In this document: piece by piece, positions 8,575 to 18,114 of the stretch
How the letters are laid out: the number at the start of each line of letters is the position of its first letter
Numbering within the stretch: the first letter of the stretch is position 1
NCBI RefSeq assembly: GCF_000179575.2
Contig: NC_015636.1
Span: 1,403,495 to 1,467,494 of the forward strand
Source: Methanothermococcus okinawensis IH1
Lineage (GTDB): Archaea; AGJL01; Methanococci; Methanococcales; Methanococcaceae
DNA: 64,000 nucleotides
Direction of reading: 5' to 3'
Notes under the pieces: model-generated
Told to the model about the DNA's origin: nothing
Databases searched by the model: none
Seen by the model: the letters and a program-made list of their open reading frames with translations, nothing else
Position numbers and translations under genes: made by a program

Positions 8575-9303
8575 ATGGACAACTTAGCCGTCGTAGTAAT
8601 ACCTGCATATAATGAAGAAAAAAATATCTTAAAAGTATTGGATGATTTAAATAAATTAAGTGATTTAAGTGAGCAGTTTGATTCAATAGTTGTAGATGAT
8701 GGAAGTACCGATGGAACAAAAACGATTATTGAAAATTATATAAAAAATAACTCTCTTAACTATAAAATATACACTATATTTAAAAGCAAAAATGAAGGCA
8801 AATCAAAAGCATTAGAAGATGGAACTAAATTTGCGCTAAAACAAGGATATAATTATATAATATATATGGATGGGGATTACCAGCATAAACCAAGAGATAT
8901 TCCAAAAATGTTTAAAAAATTAAAAAAAACTAATGCAGATGCTGTTTTTGGTATTAGGAAGTATAACCATATTCCATTACATAGGCAAATATCGAATTTT
9001 TTGGCAAGTATTTTTATGTCCTTGGTAATTTCGATATATTCTAAAAAAATTTACTTTTTTAGGGATATACAGAGTGGATTTAGGATTATTAAAAGTGATT
9101 TTTTAAATGATGCATATTTCGGCGAAGGATATAGTGTAGAGCATATAATAGCCCTCCAATTGGCAAAAAAGAAAGCTAAAATTGTTGAAGAATATATTGA
9201 AATTGAATATCATCCTGATGCAACATCCCATATTACAACAAAAAAGATACTTGATGTTATGAAAGAGGTTGCAAAATTTGTACTATTCCATAATAATAAA
9301 TAA
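8575..9303 (+). CDS. GT2-family glycosyltransferase (dolichyl-phosphate sugar synthase-like)
   Basis: This 242-residue GT-A fold enzyme has VVVIPAYNEEKNI at 6-18, VVDDGSTDGTK at 39-49, NEGKSKALEDG and the DxD motif YMDGDYQHKP (Asp99, Asp101). DIQSGFRIIKSDF is the typical acceptor-side segment of dolichyl-phosphate mannose/glucose synthases. No C-terminal membrane domain is present, so it resembles short soluble or peripheral DPM1-type enzymes. The likely reaction is transfer of a sugar from a nucleotide donor to dolichyl phosphate or a related lipid in the cytoplasm, for N-glycan or other surface glycan synthesis. Sugar specificity cannot be read. AAGGGAAAATT precedes the ATG. It ends 10 bp from the convergent K+ channel gene. 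Confidence 0.88.
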   Translation: MDNLAVVVIPAYNEEKNILKVLDDLNKLSDLSEQFDSIVVDDGSTDGTKTIIENYIKNNSLNYKIYTIFKSKNEGKSKALEDGTKFALKQGYNYIIYMDGDYQHKPRDIPKMFKKLKKTNADAVFGIRKYNHIPLHRQISNFLASIFMSLVISIYSKKIYFFRDIQSGFRIIKSDFLNDAYFGEGYSVEHIIALQLAKKKAKIVEEYIEIEYHPDATSHITTKKILDVMKEVAKFVLFHNNK

Positions 9304-9313
9304 AATAAGTAAA

Positions 9314-10321
9314 TTAATGATTATTATCTTTTAATATTTTTTTAAGCTCATCAAGATGTTTTTTAGTTCCAAATGCATATATAACATCATTTACTTCCAA
9401 TATAACATTAGGACTGGGGTTAATAATTACATTATCTCCCTTTTTTATGGCAAGTATTGTTGCACCGGAACTCTGCCTTATTTTTGATTCACTGATTGAT
9501 TTTCCCACAACTACTGAATTGGGTGAAATTGTAAATCTCCCTATCTCCATATCATGGGTGGTGTCCATTAGAGTAGATACAAAGTCTAAAATTTCTGGTT
9601 TCAATGTGAGCTCTGCTATTCTTAAACCACCTATGGTATATGGAGAGACCACTCTGTCTGCACCTGCTTTCAAAAGCTTATTAACTGAGGTATCATTATC
9701 CACTTTGGCAACAACATAAAGATTTGGATTAAATCCTTTGGCTGAGAGGGTGATAAATAAATTTTCGGCATCTGAACTAACTGATGCAATTAATCCCTTT
9801 GCTTTCTTTACACCAGCCCTTTCCAATACATCATCCGATGTAGCATCACCTACAACATATATCAAATTTTTATATCGGTCTAATTCATCTAAAATCTTTT
9901 TTTCATCTGCATCAATTACAACAAATGGAACTCCAGCTTTTTCAAATTTTTTAGCCACTATTTTTCCAATTCTTCCAAATCCACATAATATATAGTGATT
10001 ATTCATCTTTTTTAACTTATTTTGCATTTTTTTCAACCTTAATATTTTTTTGAATTGCCCCTCTATAAAAAATCCTGCAATAGATGCTACGGTATAAGCC
10101 ATAGCCCCTGTGCCGCATATAACATATATTAATGTTAAAATTCTTCCGTCAAATGTGGTGGGTATAATATCCCCATAACCTACGGTGGACATTGTGATTA
10201 TTACAACATATAGGGCTGTGAAAAAATCCCAATTCTCAAAATGCATGAGTCCTATGGTTGCTAATAATACAATAGCACATATCGTTCCAATCCCTAATTT
10301 TATTCGCTCTAATGATTCCAT
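9314..10321 (-). CDS. MthK-like potassium channel with RCK domain
   Basis: This 335-residue protein has two membrane helices (about 8-26 and 61-83) around a pore loop with the K+ selectivity filter TVGYGD at 46-51. A cytoplasmic RCK/TrkA-N domain with ILCGFGRIGK (111-120, Rossmann glycine motif) and a TrkA-C domain at about 255-330 follow. This is the MthK architecture: a tetrameric K+ channel gated by Ca2+ or nucleotide binding to an RCK ring. MthK of Methanothermobacter also makes a free RCK protein from an internal start near residue 107. A methionine sits at the same place here (Met106), but no clear binding site precedes it. AAGGGATT precedes the ATG. Confidence 0.93.
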   Translation of the reverse strand: MESLERIKLGIGTICAIVLLATIGLMHFENWDFFTALYVVIITMSTVGYGDIIPTTFDGRILTLIYVICGTGAMAYTVASIAGFFIEGQFKKILRLKKMQNKLKKMNNHYILCGFGRIGKIVAKKFEKAGVPFVVIDADEKKILDELDRYKNLIYVVGDATSDDVLERAGVKKAKGLIASVSSDAENLFITLSAKGFNPNLYVVAKVDNDTSVNKLLKAGADRVVSPYTIGGLRIAELTLKPEILDFVSTLMDTTHDMEIGRFTISPNSVVVGKSISESKIRQSSGATILAIKKGDNVIINPSPNVILEVNDVIYAFGTKKHLDELKKILKDNNH

Positions 10322-10597
10322 TTTTTAAATCCCTTATTTATTTTGTAATTTATATCAATATAGTATATCATCTTTTTATTTATTTTAATTTAATAGTTAT
10401 TTAATAGTTTATTAATTTATATTTTAATAGTATATCTTTTAGTTTAAATGAAAAATTAAGTTAATATAAATACCGCAATAAAGGAAATAGAATAAAATAT
10501 AGAATAAAAAAGTAATAATAAATAAAAAATAATATAAAAATAAAAGAATAAAAAAGTAATAAGTAAAAAAAGTAAATATAATATGGTGGTAAATAAT

Positions 10598-11437
10598 ATG
10601 ATAGATTCAAAAACTAAGATGTTAGGTCTTATTGGTCATCCTGTTGAGCATTCATTATCCCCTATAATGCATAATGCGGCATTAAGAGATAAAAATCTAA
10701 ATTATGTTTATCTCGCATTTGATGTTCTTCCAGAAAATTTAAAATATGTTGTTGATGGGTTAAAATCTCTTGGAACAGTGGACGGATTTAATGTAACTAT
10801 CCCTCACAAAGTAAATATAATGAAATATCTTGACGAAATAGACAGAGAGGCTGAGTTCATAGGTGCAGTAAATACTGTAAAAATAGCAAATAATAAAGCA
10901 GTAGGATATAACACCGATGGATTAGGGGCAAGGAGGTCTCTTGAAGAAGAAATTGGAAAGGTAGAAAATAAAAATATCTTAATAGTAGGGGCAGGTGGAG
11001 CTGCAAGGGCAGTAGCATTTGAATTTGCAAAAAATAACAATTTAACAATCATAAATAGAACTGTTGAAAAGGCGGAGCTCCTATCAAAAGAAATATCTGA
11101 AAAACTAAATAAACCTATATATTACAACAATTTAGATGTAGATATTGATGACTTTGATATAATTATACATACAACACCAATAGGTATGTATCCAAATATT
11201 GAAGCTAAACCTATTATAGATACAGATGGGATTAAAGATAATATGGTTGTAATGGATTTAATATATAATCCAAAAGAGACCATACTTTTAAAAGAGGCTA
11301 AAAAGCATGGGGCAAAAACAATTAACGGACTTGGGATGCTGGTATATCAAGGAGCAATAGCTTTTGAAATATGGACTGGTGTTAAGCCAGATATTGATAT
11401 TATGAAAAGGACACTTTATAATTCTTTAAAATACTAA
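10598..11437 (+). CDS. aroE: Shikimate dehydrogenase
   Basis: This 279-residue enzyme reduces 3-dehydroshikimate to shikimate with NADPH in aromatic amino acid synthesis. Signatures are LGLIGHPVEHSLSPIMHN (9-26, substrate serines), FNVTIPHK with catalytic Lys71, YNTDGLG, the NADP loop ILIVGAGGAARAVAFEF near 127-143, and INGLGMLVYQGAIAFE at the C-terminus. Length matches the family. I chose the ATG at 10598 because GGTGGT at 10585-10590 is properly spaced before it. The ATG at 10583 overlaps that site. The upstream 276 bp are A-rich and featureless. Confidence 0.95.
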   Translation: MIDSKTKMLGLIGHPVEHSLSPIMHNAALRDKNLNYVYLAFDVLPENLKYVVDGLKSLGTVDGFNVTIPHKVNIMKYLDEIDREAEFIGAVNTVKIANNKAVGYNTDGLGARRSLEEEIGKVENKNILIVGAGGAARAVAFEFAKNNNLTIINRTVEKAELLSKEISEKLNKPIYYNNLDVDIDDFDIIIHTTPIGMYPNIEAKPIIDTDGIKDNMVVMDLIYNPKETILLKEAKKHGAKTINGLGMLVYQGAIAFEIWTGVKPDIDIMKRTLYNSLKY

Positions 11438-11502
11438 TTAAAATATAAATAAAATATTAAAATATTAAAATATAAATATTAACTAATATTAACGGTGAAA
11501 AA

Positions 11503-11862
11503 ATGATATCCAACAATTATGAAAAGTTTAAAGGGATGGTTGATGAATTGATAGAAAAATACAAGGGCGATATGGGTTGCCATGTATCATTTACGGGATT
11601 TGTAAGAAATTACAATATTGACAAAGAAGGACATAAGATTCCCACCGACAATATGGTAATTCCAGATATTCTTGATATATTGGAAGATATCAGAAAAGAT
11701 GCAATTGAAAAATTTAACCTTTTAGATGTTGCAATTTACCACAACAAAGGCACTTTAAAAGTTGGAGATGTGGTATCATCTATTTATGTATTTGCAAGGC
11801 ATAGGAAAGAGGGATTTTTAGCGTGTGAATATATTATTGATAAAATAAAAAAATATCATTAG
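11503..11862 (+). CDS. MoaE-like protein (molybdopterin synthase large subunit family, short)
   Basis: This 119-residue protein matches MoaE at several points: GCHVSFTGFVRNYN (25-38), the AIYHNKGTLKVGDVVSSIYV segment (77-96), then ARHRKEGFLACEYIIDKIKK (98-117). MoaE transfers thiocarboxylate sulfur from MoaD to precursor Z to form molybdopterin. The chain stops just after the DKIKK helix, where true MoaE continues with the conserved P-I-W-K catalytic lysine segment, so the terminal part of the active site is absent. It may be a non-catalytic relative or a functional short archaeal form. The ATG follows AACGGTGAAAA. It stands between aroE and mfnD on the same strand. The stop is clean, with no sign of a frameshift continuing the family sequence. 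Confidence 0.75.
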   Translation: MISNNYEKFKGMVDELIEKYKGDMGCHVSFTGFVRNYNIDKEGHKIPTDNMVIPDILDILEDIRKDAIEKFNLLDVAIYHNKGTLKVGDVVSSIYVFARHRKEGFLACEYIIDKIKKYH

Positions 11863-11974
11863 GTATATTTAATCCCTATTTCTCATTAAAATTAATTTTT
11901 TTATCTAATATTTAAAAATATGTAATTTAATACATATGATACTTAATTTAAAACTTCGATTTTTTGGTGGTTTT

Positions 11975-12910
11975 ATGAAGGTATTGCTTTTTGAATATGC
12001 AGTAGGCAGTGGTGAAATCGTAGAAAACACTATCTTTGAAGAAGGAAAATTAATGTATGATAAATTACTTAACGACTTTTTAAAGGAGGGTTATTCTGTT
12101 ATTTCTATTGTTGATAACAAAAATAGCAATTATTATTCCAATTTAAAAAACAGGAATTTAGAGATACATGCACCAGAAGAAAATTATAAATCAAAATTAA
12201 ATGAATTACTATCCAATAGAGATATAGATATGGCGTTAATAATTGCACCAGAAAGCGACAATATATTATACGATTTAACCAAAATAGTTGAAAAATATGA
12301 CAATGTTATAAATTTAGGCTCTTCTTCAAAAGGCATTAAGATAGCAGGAAATAAATATTTAACATACAACAAAATTAAGGATTATGTAAAAACACCAAAA
12401 ACATTTCCATTAAAAAAATATATTGTAAAAGAAATCGATGGTTGCGGAGGAGCTCACCAAATAGTAGATGAAAATTATATTGTCCAAGAGTTTGTAGAAG
12501 GGAAACCATATTCAATAAGTTTTATAGTTCAAAATATGGACTATGATAGAAAAATATATCCGTTATGCTTAAATAAGCAATATATAAATAAAAAGTACTG
12601 TGGCGGTGAAATAAACATATCTCATCCATTGAAAGATGAAATTATTAAAGAATCAGAAAAAGCATTAAAGAGAATAGAAGGATTAAACGGTTATGTCGGT
12701 GTAGATGTTATTGTAAATAATAACGATATATATATACTCGAAATAAACCCACGAATTACAACATCGGTAGCAGGACTAAATATAGAACCCTCACTTGCAA
12801 AACTTTTGGTTGATAATGTGTCTAAAAAGGAAAAGGAATTGATATATAAATTAAATAATGGAAAAAAATTTGTTAGGGATGAAACTGGAAAATTTATTTT
12901 TAAGCGGTAA
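11975..12910 (+). CDS. mfnD: Tyramine-glutamate ligase MfnD (ATP-grasp)
   Basis: This 311-residue ATP-grasp protein starts MKVLLFEYAVGSGEIVENT. A lysine-bearing strand YIVKEIDGCGGAH is followed by IVQEFVEGKPYSISFI, and the metal-binding end of the fold is DIYILEINPRITTS. Overall it matches the MJ0815/MfnD family, which joins L-glutamate to tyramine by a gamma-glutamyl bond in methanofuran synthesis. I chose the ATG at 11975 because TTGGTGGTTTT precedes it and the family begins MKVLLFEYA. An upstream in-frame ATG at 11936 would add 13 non-conserved residues. The 3' end overlaps the convergent antiporter gene by 11 bp. The assignment rests on recalled family resemblance. Confidence 0.85.
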   Translation: MKVLLFEYAVGSGEIVENTIFEEGKLMYDKLLNDFLKEGYSVISIVDNKNSNYYSNLKNRNLEIHAPEENYKSKLNELLSNRDIDMALIIAPESDNILYDLTKIVEKYDNVINLGSSSKGIKIAGNKYLTYNKIKDYVKTPKTFPLKKYIVKEIDGCGGAHQIVDENYIVQEFVEGKPYSISFIVQNMDYDRKIYPLCLNKQYINKKYCGGEINISHPLKDEIIKESEKALKRIEGLNGYVGVDVIVNNNDIYILEINPRITTSVAGLNIEPSLAKLLVDNVSKKEKELIYKLNNGKKFVRDETGKFIFKR

Positions 12911-14066
12911 ATGAATCATGATATTTATTAACTAAATTCTTAACCAATATTGGAGCTATCATTGAGGTTATTAAGGACAACACCACTATGGCAACAAAAA
13001 ATTCATTGGATATTATGCCGAGCTCCTTGCCAACAGATGCTGCAACAAGGGATGCTGAAATTTTTGGTATGGTTAATAATCCTCCACACATACTTTTTAT
13101 TTTATCATATCCTACAAGTTTAAATGATATATAGCCAGATATAACTTTTAAAACTACTGCACCGATTATAGTGGCTAAAATTAATCCAACATTACTTAAA
13201 TTATACAATACTGAGATATTTGTATTCATCCCCAATGCAAAGAAAAATATCGGTATAAAAAAACCATAACCGATGGCATTTAGGTTTTTATTTAGCAATT
13301 CGTCATGTTCTTTTTTTGTCAATGATTCTGAAATTGCTATTCCTGTTATAAATGCTCCAATTATTGGGTGAAGGCCTAAATGTTCCCCTATGAGAATAGA
13401 TATTAATATGATAAATATTACAAAATGTATCTTTTTAATATGTAATTTTTCGAATTTTTCAAATATTATTTTTGAAATATACGGGATTGTTAGTAATAAT
13501 GCCCCAATATACACCACATCGGAAGTTATAAAATAACCCACATTAAAATTTTGACCATCTGTACTTAATCTGATTATTATCGATAAAATTATAAGGCTGA
13601 TTAAATCTACCAAAATCGTAGAGCCAAGAACCGTAGTTCCAAATTTTGATTTTGTAAGATTCAATTCATTCATTAATGCATACACTATACCAACAGAATG
13701 GGATGAAAATATTATGGCATATAGCAGAGCTCCTATAAAGTTAAGTCCAAACCATGTCCCTATTAAATAACCCCCTATGGCTGGAATGATAAGAGAAAAT
13801 AAACTTATGAATATGGAACTTTTGAATTCCCTCCTTAAAGTCTCATTATCTACTTCCATACCTGCCAAAAACATTAAAAATATAGCTCCAAATGACGAGA
13901 ACAACTCTATTACATTATCCGGCTGTATTAGCCCAAGTCCATAAGGTCCAGCAATTATGCCTGCCAACATCACTGAAGTAATACTCGGAACATTGAATCT
14001 TTTTAATATTTCAGGCATTATAAATATGAATGAGATTATTATAAAAAACATCAAATAGGCATCCAC
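12900..14066 (-). CDS. CPA2-family Na+(K+)/H+ antiporter
   Basis: This 388-residue membrane protein has about 12 hydrophobic helices and no cytoplasmic regulatory domain. Typical segments are ITSVMLAGIIAGPYGLGLI and the Asp-containing helix TTVLGSTILVDLISL, with GEHLGLHPIIGAFITGIAIS in the second half. This fits the KefB/NapA branch of cation/proton antiporters, which exchange Na+ or K+ for H+ across the membrane. Ion preference cannot be read. The start is GTG at 14066, with TTGGTGAAATT correctly spaced. It is a single gene, convergent with mfnD. Loss of the RCK domain seen in KefB makes a simple antiporter more likely than a gated efflux channel. Confidence 0.88.
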   Translation of the reverse strand: MDAYLMFFIIISFIFIMPEILKRFNVPSITSVMLAGIIAGPYGLGLIQPDNVIELFSSFGAIFLMFLAGMEVDNETLRREFKSSIFISLFSLIIPAIGGYLIGTWFGLNFIGALLYAIIFSSHSVGIVYALMNELNLTKSKFGTTVLGSTILVDLISLIILSIIIRLSTDGQNFNVGYFITSDVVYIGALLLTIPYISKIIFEKFEKLHIKKIHFVIFIILISILIGEHLGLHPIIGAFITGIAISESLTKKEHDELLNKNLNAIGYGFFIPIFFFALGMNTNISVLYNLSNVGLILATIIGAVVLKVISGYISFKLVGYDKIKSMCGGLLTIPKISASLVAASVGKELGIISNEFFVAIVVLSLITSMIAPILVKNLVNKYHDSFTA

Positions 14067-14275
14067 AATTTCACCAATTGATATATATTAACTATATATA
14101 AATTTATAATTAAAATGTTATAAAATTAGAATAGAGTAATAAATATATTTTTCATTTGTTTATTAAAATTATTATTAATTATATTAAATTTTTTAAAATA
14201 TACCGTAAAAAATATTATTTAATAAAATATAATAAGAAATAAAGATAATAAAATATAGAACATTATAGTTTTTAT

Positions 14276-17200
14276 TTATAATTTTTGTATTGATATTTTT
14301 ATTTTATAAACTTCCTTGTTAGGGGTTTTTATTTCCCATTCTTGTTCATAATCTGGTTTTATTTCATTTACAAACATACCTCTTACTTCTTTTTCAATGG
14401 ACTTTAATATATCTTCGTTAAATTCTATGCCTTCTATTTTTACCTTTATTTTCTCTTCAATATCTAAATCCATGTCCTTTCTCATAGATTGAATTCTTCT
14501 AATGACCTCCCTCATAAGTCCCTCTTTTATAATATCCTCGGTTAGTTCAATATCCATATATACACTTCCCTTTGAAAATTCCATGCCTACGATGTTTTCT
14601 GGAATTTCTATTTTAAATTCGACATATTCGGGTTTTATCTCATATCCATTAATTTCAACTGTTCCCTCTTCTTTTAATTTTTCACTGAGCTCATTTGGAT
14701 TTATGGAGTTAATGATTTTTACAACATTTGGAACCTCACTTTTGAATACCTTTCCGAGCTCCCTATAATTTGGCTTAACAGTCATGTTTCCTTTGAACTC
14801 TTCAACATCTATTTCCTTAACATTGCCCTGCTCTTTTATGATATAGCCATATTTCTCCACCACATTTTCAAGGCTCTTTGGAAGTATTATTTTTGATATT
14901 GGGTATCTCAATGTGTGTTTTACCTTATCCCTTCCTCTCAATATGGCATCTACAATTTCCCTTACAACTTCTATATCCTCTTCAAGTGTTTTATTTATAT
15001 ACTTCTCATCAACAGTTATTTTATTCATAAATATACTTTCTGGCATGCCTTGTGTTCTCATGTTTTGATATATCTTTTCACTTATGTGTGGTGCAACAGG
15101 TGCTAGAATTGTAATTAACTTCATCAATACATAGTATAATGTTTGATATGCTGAAAGTTTTTCAGGGTCATCCTTTTCCATCCATGTTCTACTTCTTATA
15201 AGTTTAATATACCATCTACTTAAATCGTTTAATATGAACTCTCTTAATTTCCATGTATAGGAATGTAAATGAGGCATTTCTAAATCTTCAATTATCTCCT
15301 TTGTTAAACTGTTTATTTTACTTATTATCCACTTATCTTCATCCTTTAAATAATTCATATATTCATCGTTTGGCACAAAGTTATCAAGCACCATATAATT
15401 TACTGCAAAGGCGTAGGAATTCCAAAGAGTATTGAATAAACTTTTTATTTCACCGAGCTCCTTATATGAGAACCTTATATCTTCCCATGCCTTATTTGCA
15501 CTGAGTAAATAATATCTCAATAAATCCGCACCATATTCTTCAACTACATCATCTGGATTTACCACATTGCCTAAACTTTTGCTCATTTTGTTTCCGTTTT
15601 CATCAAGTGCAAATCCGTGCATCATGCATTTTTTATAGGGTATATCATTGAATACAATTTCACTCAATGCATGCTGGGAGTAGAACCATTTTGTAACCTG
15701 GTCGTTTCCTTCAACAATGAAATCAGCTTTTTTAAGTTTTTTTGCATTTATTGATGCATAAGGAGCCAATCCTGAGTCATACCATACATCAAGAACATCA
15801 GGCACTCTTTTCATTTCTCCTCCACAGCTACATTTTAAAATAACCTTATCCATTGTAGGTTTATGAAGGTCATCAAGAGGGACATCGTTTATCATCTTTT
15901 CCTTTAATTCCTCAACACTTCCTATTACCTCATACTTTCCACATTTTTCACATACCCATATTGGAAGTGGTATTCCCCAATATCTCTGCCTGCTTATATT
16001 CCAATCTCCAACAAATTTAACTCCATTTATGTATCTTGTTTCTACCCAATTTGGCACCCAATCAACAGTTTTAGTATGTTCTATTATGTCATCCTTTATC
16101 TTTGATATGTTTAAGAACCATTGCTCAGTAGCTCTAAATAAAAGTGGTGTTTTACATCTCCAACAGTGCGGATATGTGTGTTTTATTTTTCCTGCTGAAA
16201 CTAAAAGATTTTTATCTTTTAAAGTTTTTATAACATGTTCATCAGCATCTTTTACAAACACTCCTTTCCATTTTCCTTCTATATATTTACCTTCATCATC
16301 TATTGGAGAGTAAATTGGAACATTGTATCTTTTACCAACTTCAAAGTCCTCTTCACCAAATCCTGGTGCAGTATGAACTAAACCAGTTCCGCCATCCAAT
16401 GTAACATGCTCTCCCAATACCACAGTATGGACATTTTTTAGTTTTGAAAATTCTTTTTGTTTTTCGTTTTCTTCCAACAATGGATGAATGTATTTTTTAC
16501 CTTCCAAATCCTTTCCTTTTACAGTTTTTATTATATTATATGATTTTATATTGTTATCTTTACGAGCTCTCTTCATAACTTCTTCAACTAATGCCTCAGC
16601 TATTATCAATGTTTCTTTTATTTCTTGCCCATCTCTTTCTAAAACAACTTCAACATAGGCATAATCATAATCTGGATGAACTGAAACAAGAAGATTTGCA
16701 ATTAAGGTCCATGGGGTTGTTGTCCAGATTACCAAGTATGTGTTTTTTTCTTCTTTATTTTTATTTTTATTTCCTTCTTTAATTTCATCCTCTTCATCCT
16801 CTTCGTCCATTAATTTAAATTTAACATAAACTGATGGGTCAAGAACTTCTTTATATTCTCCCCTAACCTCATGCTCTGCCAGTGAAGTTTCACATCTTGG
16901 ACACCAGTATCCTACCCTCAAATCCTTTGAAAGAAGATTTTTTTCATAGGCCTTTTTTAAACTCCACCATCCTGTTTCTATATAGTCGTTTTTTATAGGT
17001 AAATATGCATTTTCCCAATCAAGCCATATACCAAGGTTTTTAAATTGATTTTCCATTATTTCCTTATTTCTCAATGCAAATTCCTTACATTTTTCAATAA
17101 ATTCTGTTGTTCCAATTTTTGTTTCAATGTCCTTTTTTGATTTTATGTTAAATTCATTTTCAACCTTTACCTCAATAGGAAGACCGTGCATATCCCATCC

Positions 17201-17446
17201 TGCCTTATCAAGAACATTGTATTTTTGCATTCTCTTAAATCTCAATATTGTGTCTTTTATTGTTTTATTCCATGCAGTTCCTAAATGTATTGCACCAGAA
17301 CAGTATGGGGGACCATCTACAAAATAATATTCTGGATAGTGCTCATTTAGCTTTTTTACCTTTTGGTATATCTTATTATCTTCCCAAAAATTTTTTATTT
17401 CCTTGTCCATTTCTCTAAAATTAACTGCTCCTTTAACCTCTTTCAT
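14276..17446 (-). CDS. ileS: Isoleucyl-tRNA synthetase
   Basis: This class I synthetase of 1056 residues has the HIGH-type motif GAIHLGTAWN (HLGT at 54-57), GWDMHGLPIEVKVENE, and KMSKS in ENGNKMSKSLGNVVNP at about residue 619. The editing (CP1) domain lies near 200-400, with VIWTTTPWTLIANLL and GTGLVHTAPGFGEEDF. Zinc-type cysteine pairs include CPRC, CWRC, CEKC and CSCG. It charges tRNA-Ile and edits valine. The N-terminal half carries an acidic/lysine insertion (DEEDEEDEIKEGNKNKNKEE) before the editing motif, part of a habit of low-complexity inserts in this genome. GGGTGAAGGC precedes the ATG. It appears to be a single gene. Confidence 0.97.
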   Translation of the reverse strand: MKEVKGAVNFREMDKEIKNFWEDNKIYQKVKKLNEHYPEYYFVDGPPYCSGAIHLGTAWNKTIKDTILRFKRMQKYNVLDKAGWDMHGLPIEVKVENEFNIKSKKDIETKIGTTEFIEKCKEFALRNKEIMENQFKNLGIWLDWENAYLPIKNDYIETGWWSLKKAYEKNLLSKDLRVGYWCPRCETSLAEHEVRGEYKEVLDPSVYVKFKLMDEEDEEDEIKEGNKNKNKEEKNTYLVIWTTTPWTLIANLLVSVHPDYDYAYVEVVLERDGQEIKETLIIAEALVEEVMKRARKDNNIKSYNIIKTVKGKDLEGKKYIHPLLEENEKQKEFSKLKNVHTVVLGEHVTLDGGTGLVHTAPGFGEEDFEVGKRYNVPIYSPIDDEGKYIEGKWKGVFVKDADEHVIKTLKDKNLLVSAGKIKHTYPHCWRCKTPLLFRATEQWFLNISKIKDDIIEHTKTVDWVPNWVETRYINGVKFVGDWNISRQRYWGIPLPIWVCEKCGKYEVIGSVEELKEKMINDVPLDDLHKPTMDKVILKCSCGGEMKRVPDVLDVWYDSGLAPYASINAKKLKKADFIVEGNDQVTKWFYSQHALSEIVFNDIPYKKCMMHGFALDENGNKMSKSLGNVVNPDDVVEEYGADLLRYYLLSANKAWEDIRFSYKELGEIKSLFNTLWNSYAFAVNYMVLDNFVPNDEYMNYLKDEDKWIISKINSLTKEIIEDLEMPHLHSYTWKLREFILNDLSRWYIKLIRSRTWMEKDDPEKLSAYQTLYYVLMKLITILAPVAPHISEKIYQNMRTQGMPESIFMNKITVDEKYINKTLEEDIEVVREIVDAILRGRDKVKHTLRYPISKIILPKSLENVVEKYGYIIKEQGNVKEIDVEEFKGNMTVKPNYRELGKVFKSEVPNVVKIINSINPNELSEKLKEEGTVEINGYEIKPEYVEFKIEIPENIVGMEFSKGSVYMDIELTEDIIKEGLMREVIRRIQSMRKDMDLDIEEKIKVKIEGIEFNEDILKSIEKEVRGMFVNEIKPDYEQEWEIKTPNKEVYKIKISIQKL

Positions 17447-17542
17447 GCCTTCACCCTTTTATTATTTAATTATTATTATACCATTATTATATCATTATTT
17501 GATTTTATCATTTTTTACTTTTATTTTTTGCTGTTTTTATGT

Positions 17543-17974
17543 TTAATTTAGATTGAGAAGAAGATTTATAAATTTTTTGCTTTTTTGGAGGCCTGCCATT
17601 TTTTCTTTTTCGTTCTCTTCTTCATCGCCACCCTTACTTTTATAATATCCTTTTAATGGAGGCATTTTTGGAAGGTCTTCAATAAGATAAGGATACGGTT
17701 CATGCCTTTCACTTATCACCACGATATGTGCAGGAGGGTGGATTTTTCTTATTTTATCTATTGCTCTTGGAGCGTTTTCTTCGATTTTAACCAAACATGC
17801 TTTTTTGCATGGTTTTTTAATACCTCCAAGTATGTATTTTAGGAGCTCATCCGCAGCCTCTGGAACCATGATTTTTGGCTTTCCAATTATTGTTAATTTT
17901 GCATGTCTATGTATATCTGCCAAAGCATTCTTAATCTTTTCGTAATTGTCGCCCCGTATGAGTAGTAATACCAT
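17543..17974 (-). CDS. DUF356-type methanogen protein
   Basis: This 143-residue protein begins MVLLLIRGDNYEKIKNALAD, followed by HAKLTIIGKPKIMVPEAADE. This is the pattern I recall for DUF356, a family confined mainly to methanogens, of unknown function. It has two cysteines in KKPCKKACLV and a conserved-looking RKIHPPAHIVVISERHEP. The C-terminal 35 residues are charged and look disordered (SKGGDEEENEKEKMAG). GGTGAAGAAGCT precedes the ATG. It lies just outside the left direct repeat of the restriction-modification island. Methanogen restriction suggests a link to methanogen-specific metabolism, but no role can be stated. The family name is from memory. Confidence 0.68.
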   Translation of the reverse strand: MVLLLIRGDNYEKIKNALADIHRHAKLTIIGKPKIMVPEAADELLKYILGGIKKPCKKACLVKIEENAPRAIDKIRKIHPPAHIVVISERHEPYPYLIEDLPKMPPLKGYYKSKGGDEEENEKEKMAGLQKSKKFINLLLNLN

Positions 17975-18034
17975 AGCTTCTTCACCGTGTTTCTTTTAAT
18001 TATTTAAAAAATAAATAAAAAATAAAAAATAAAA

Positions 18035-18095
18035 TAATTTAATGTAAATTATGTTTTATCTTTTTTAAATGTTTTTGATTTATAAAGTTAAATTA
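18035..18095 (+). repeat. Left direct repeat of type I RM island
   Basis: Bases 18035-18076 are identical over 42 positions to 24928-24969, in the same orientation. A further 18 or so bases align with two changes and one indel. The core runs from TAATTTAATGTAAATTATG to TTAAATGTTTTT. This copy lies 20 bp beyond the hsdR stop. The pair encloses all five genes of the restriction-modification locus and no others, which suggests insertion or excision by recombination. It may also be a dispersed intergenic repeat. Confidence 0.8.
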
Positions 18096-18114
18096 TTTAT
18101 CAAAATGTTTTGCA

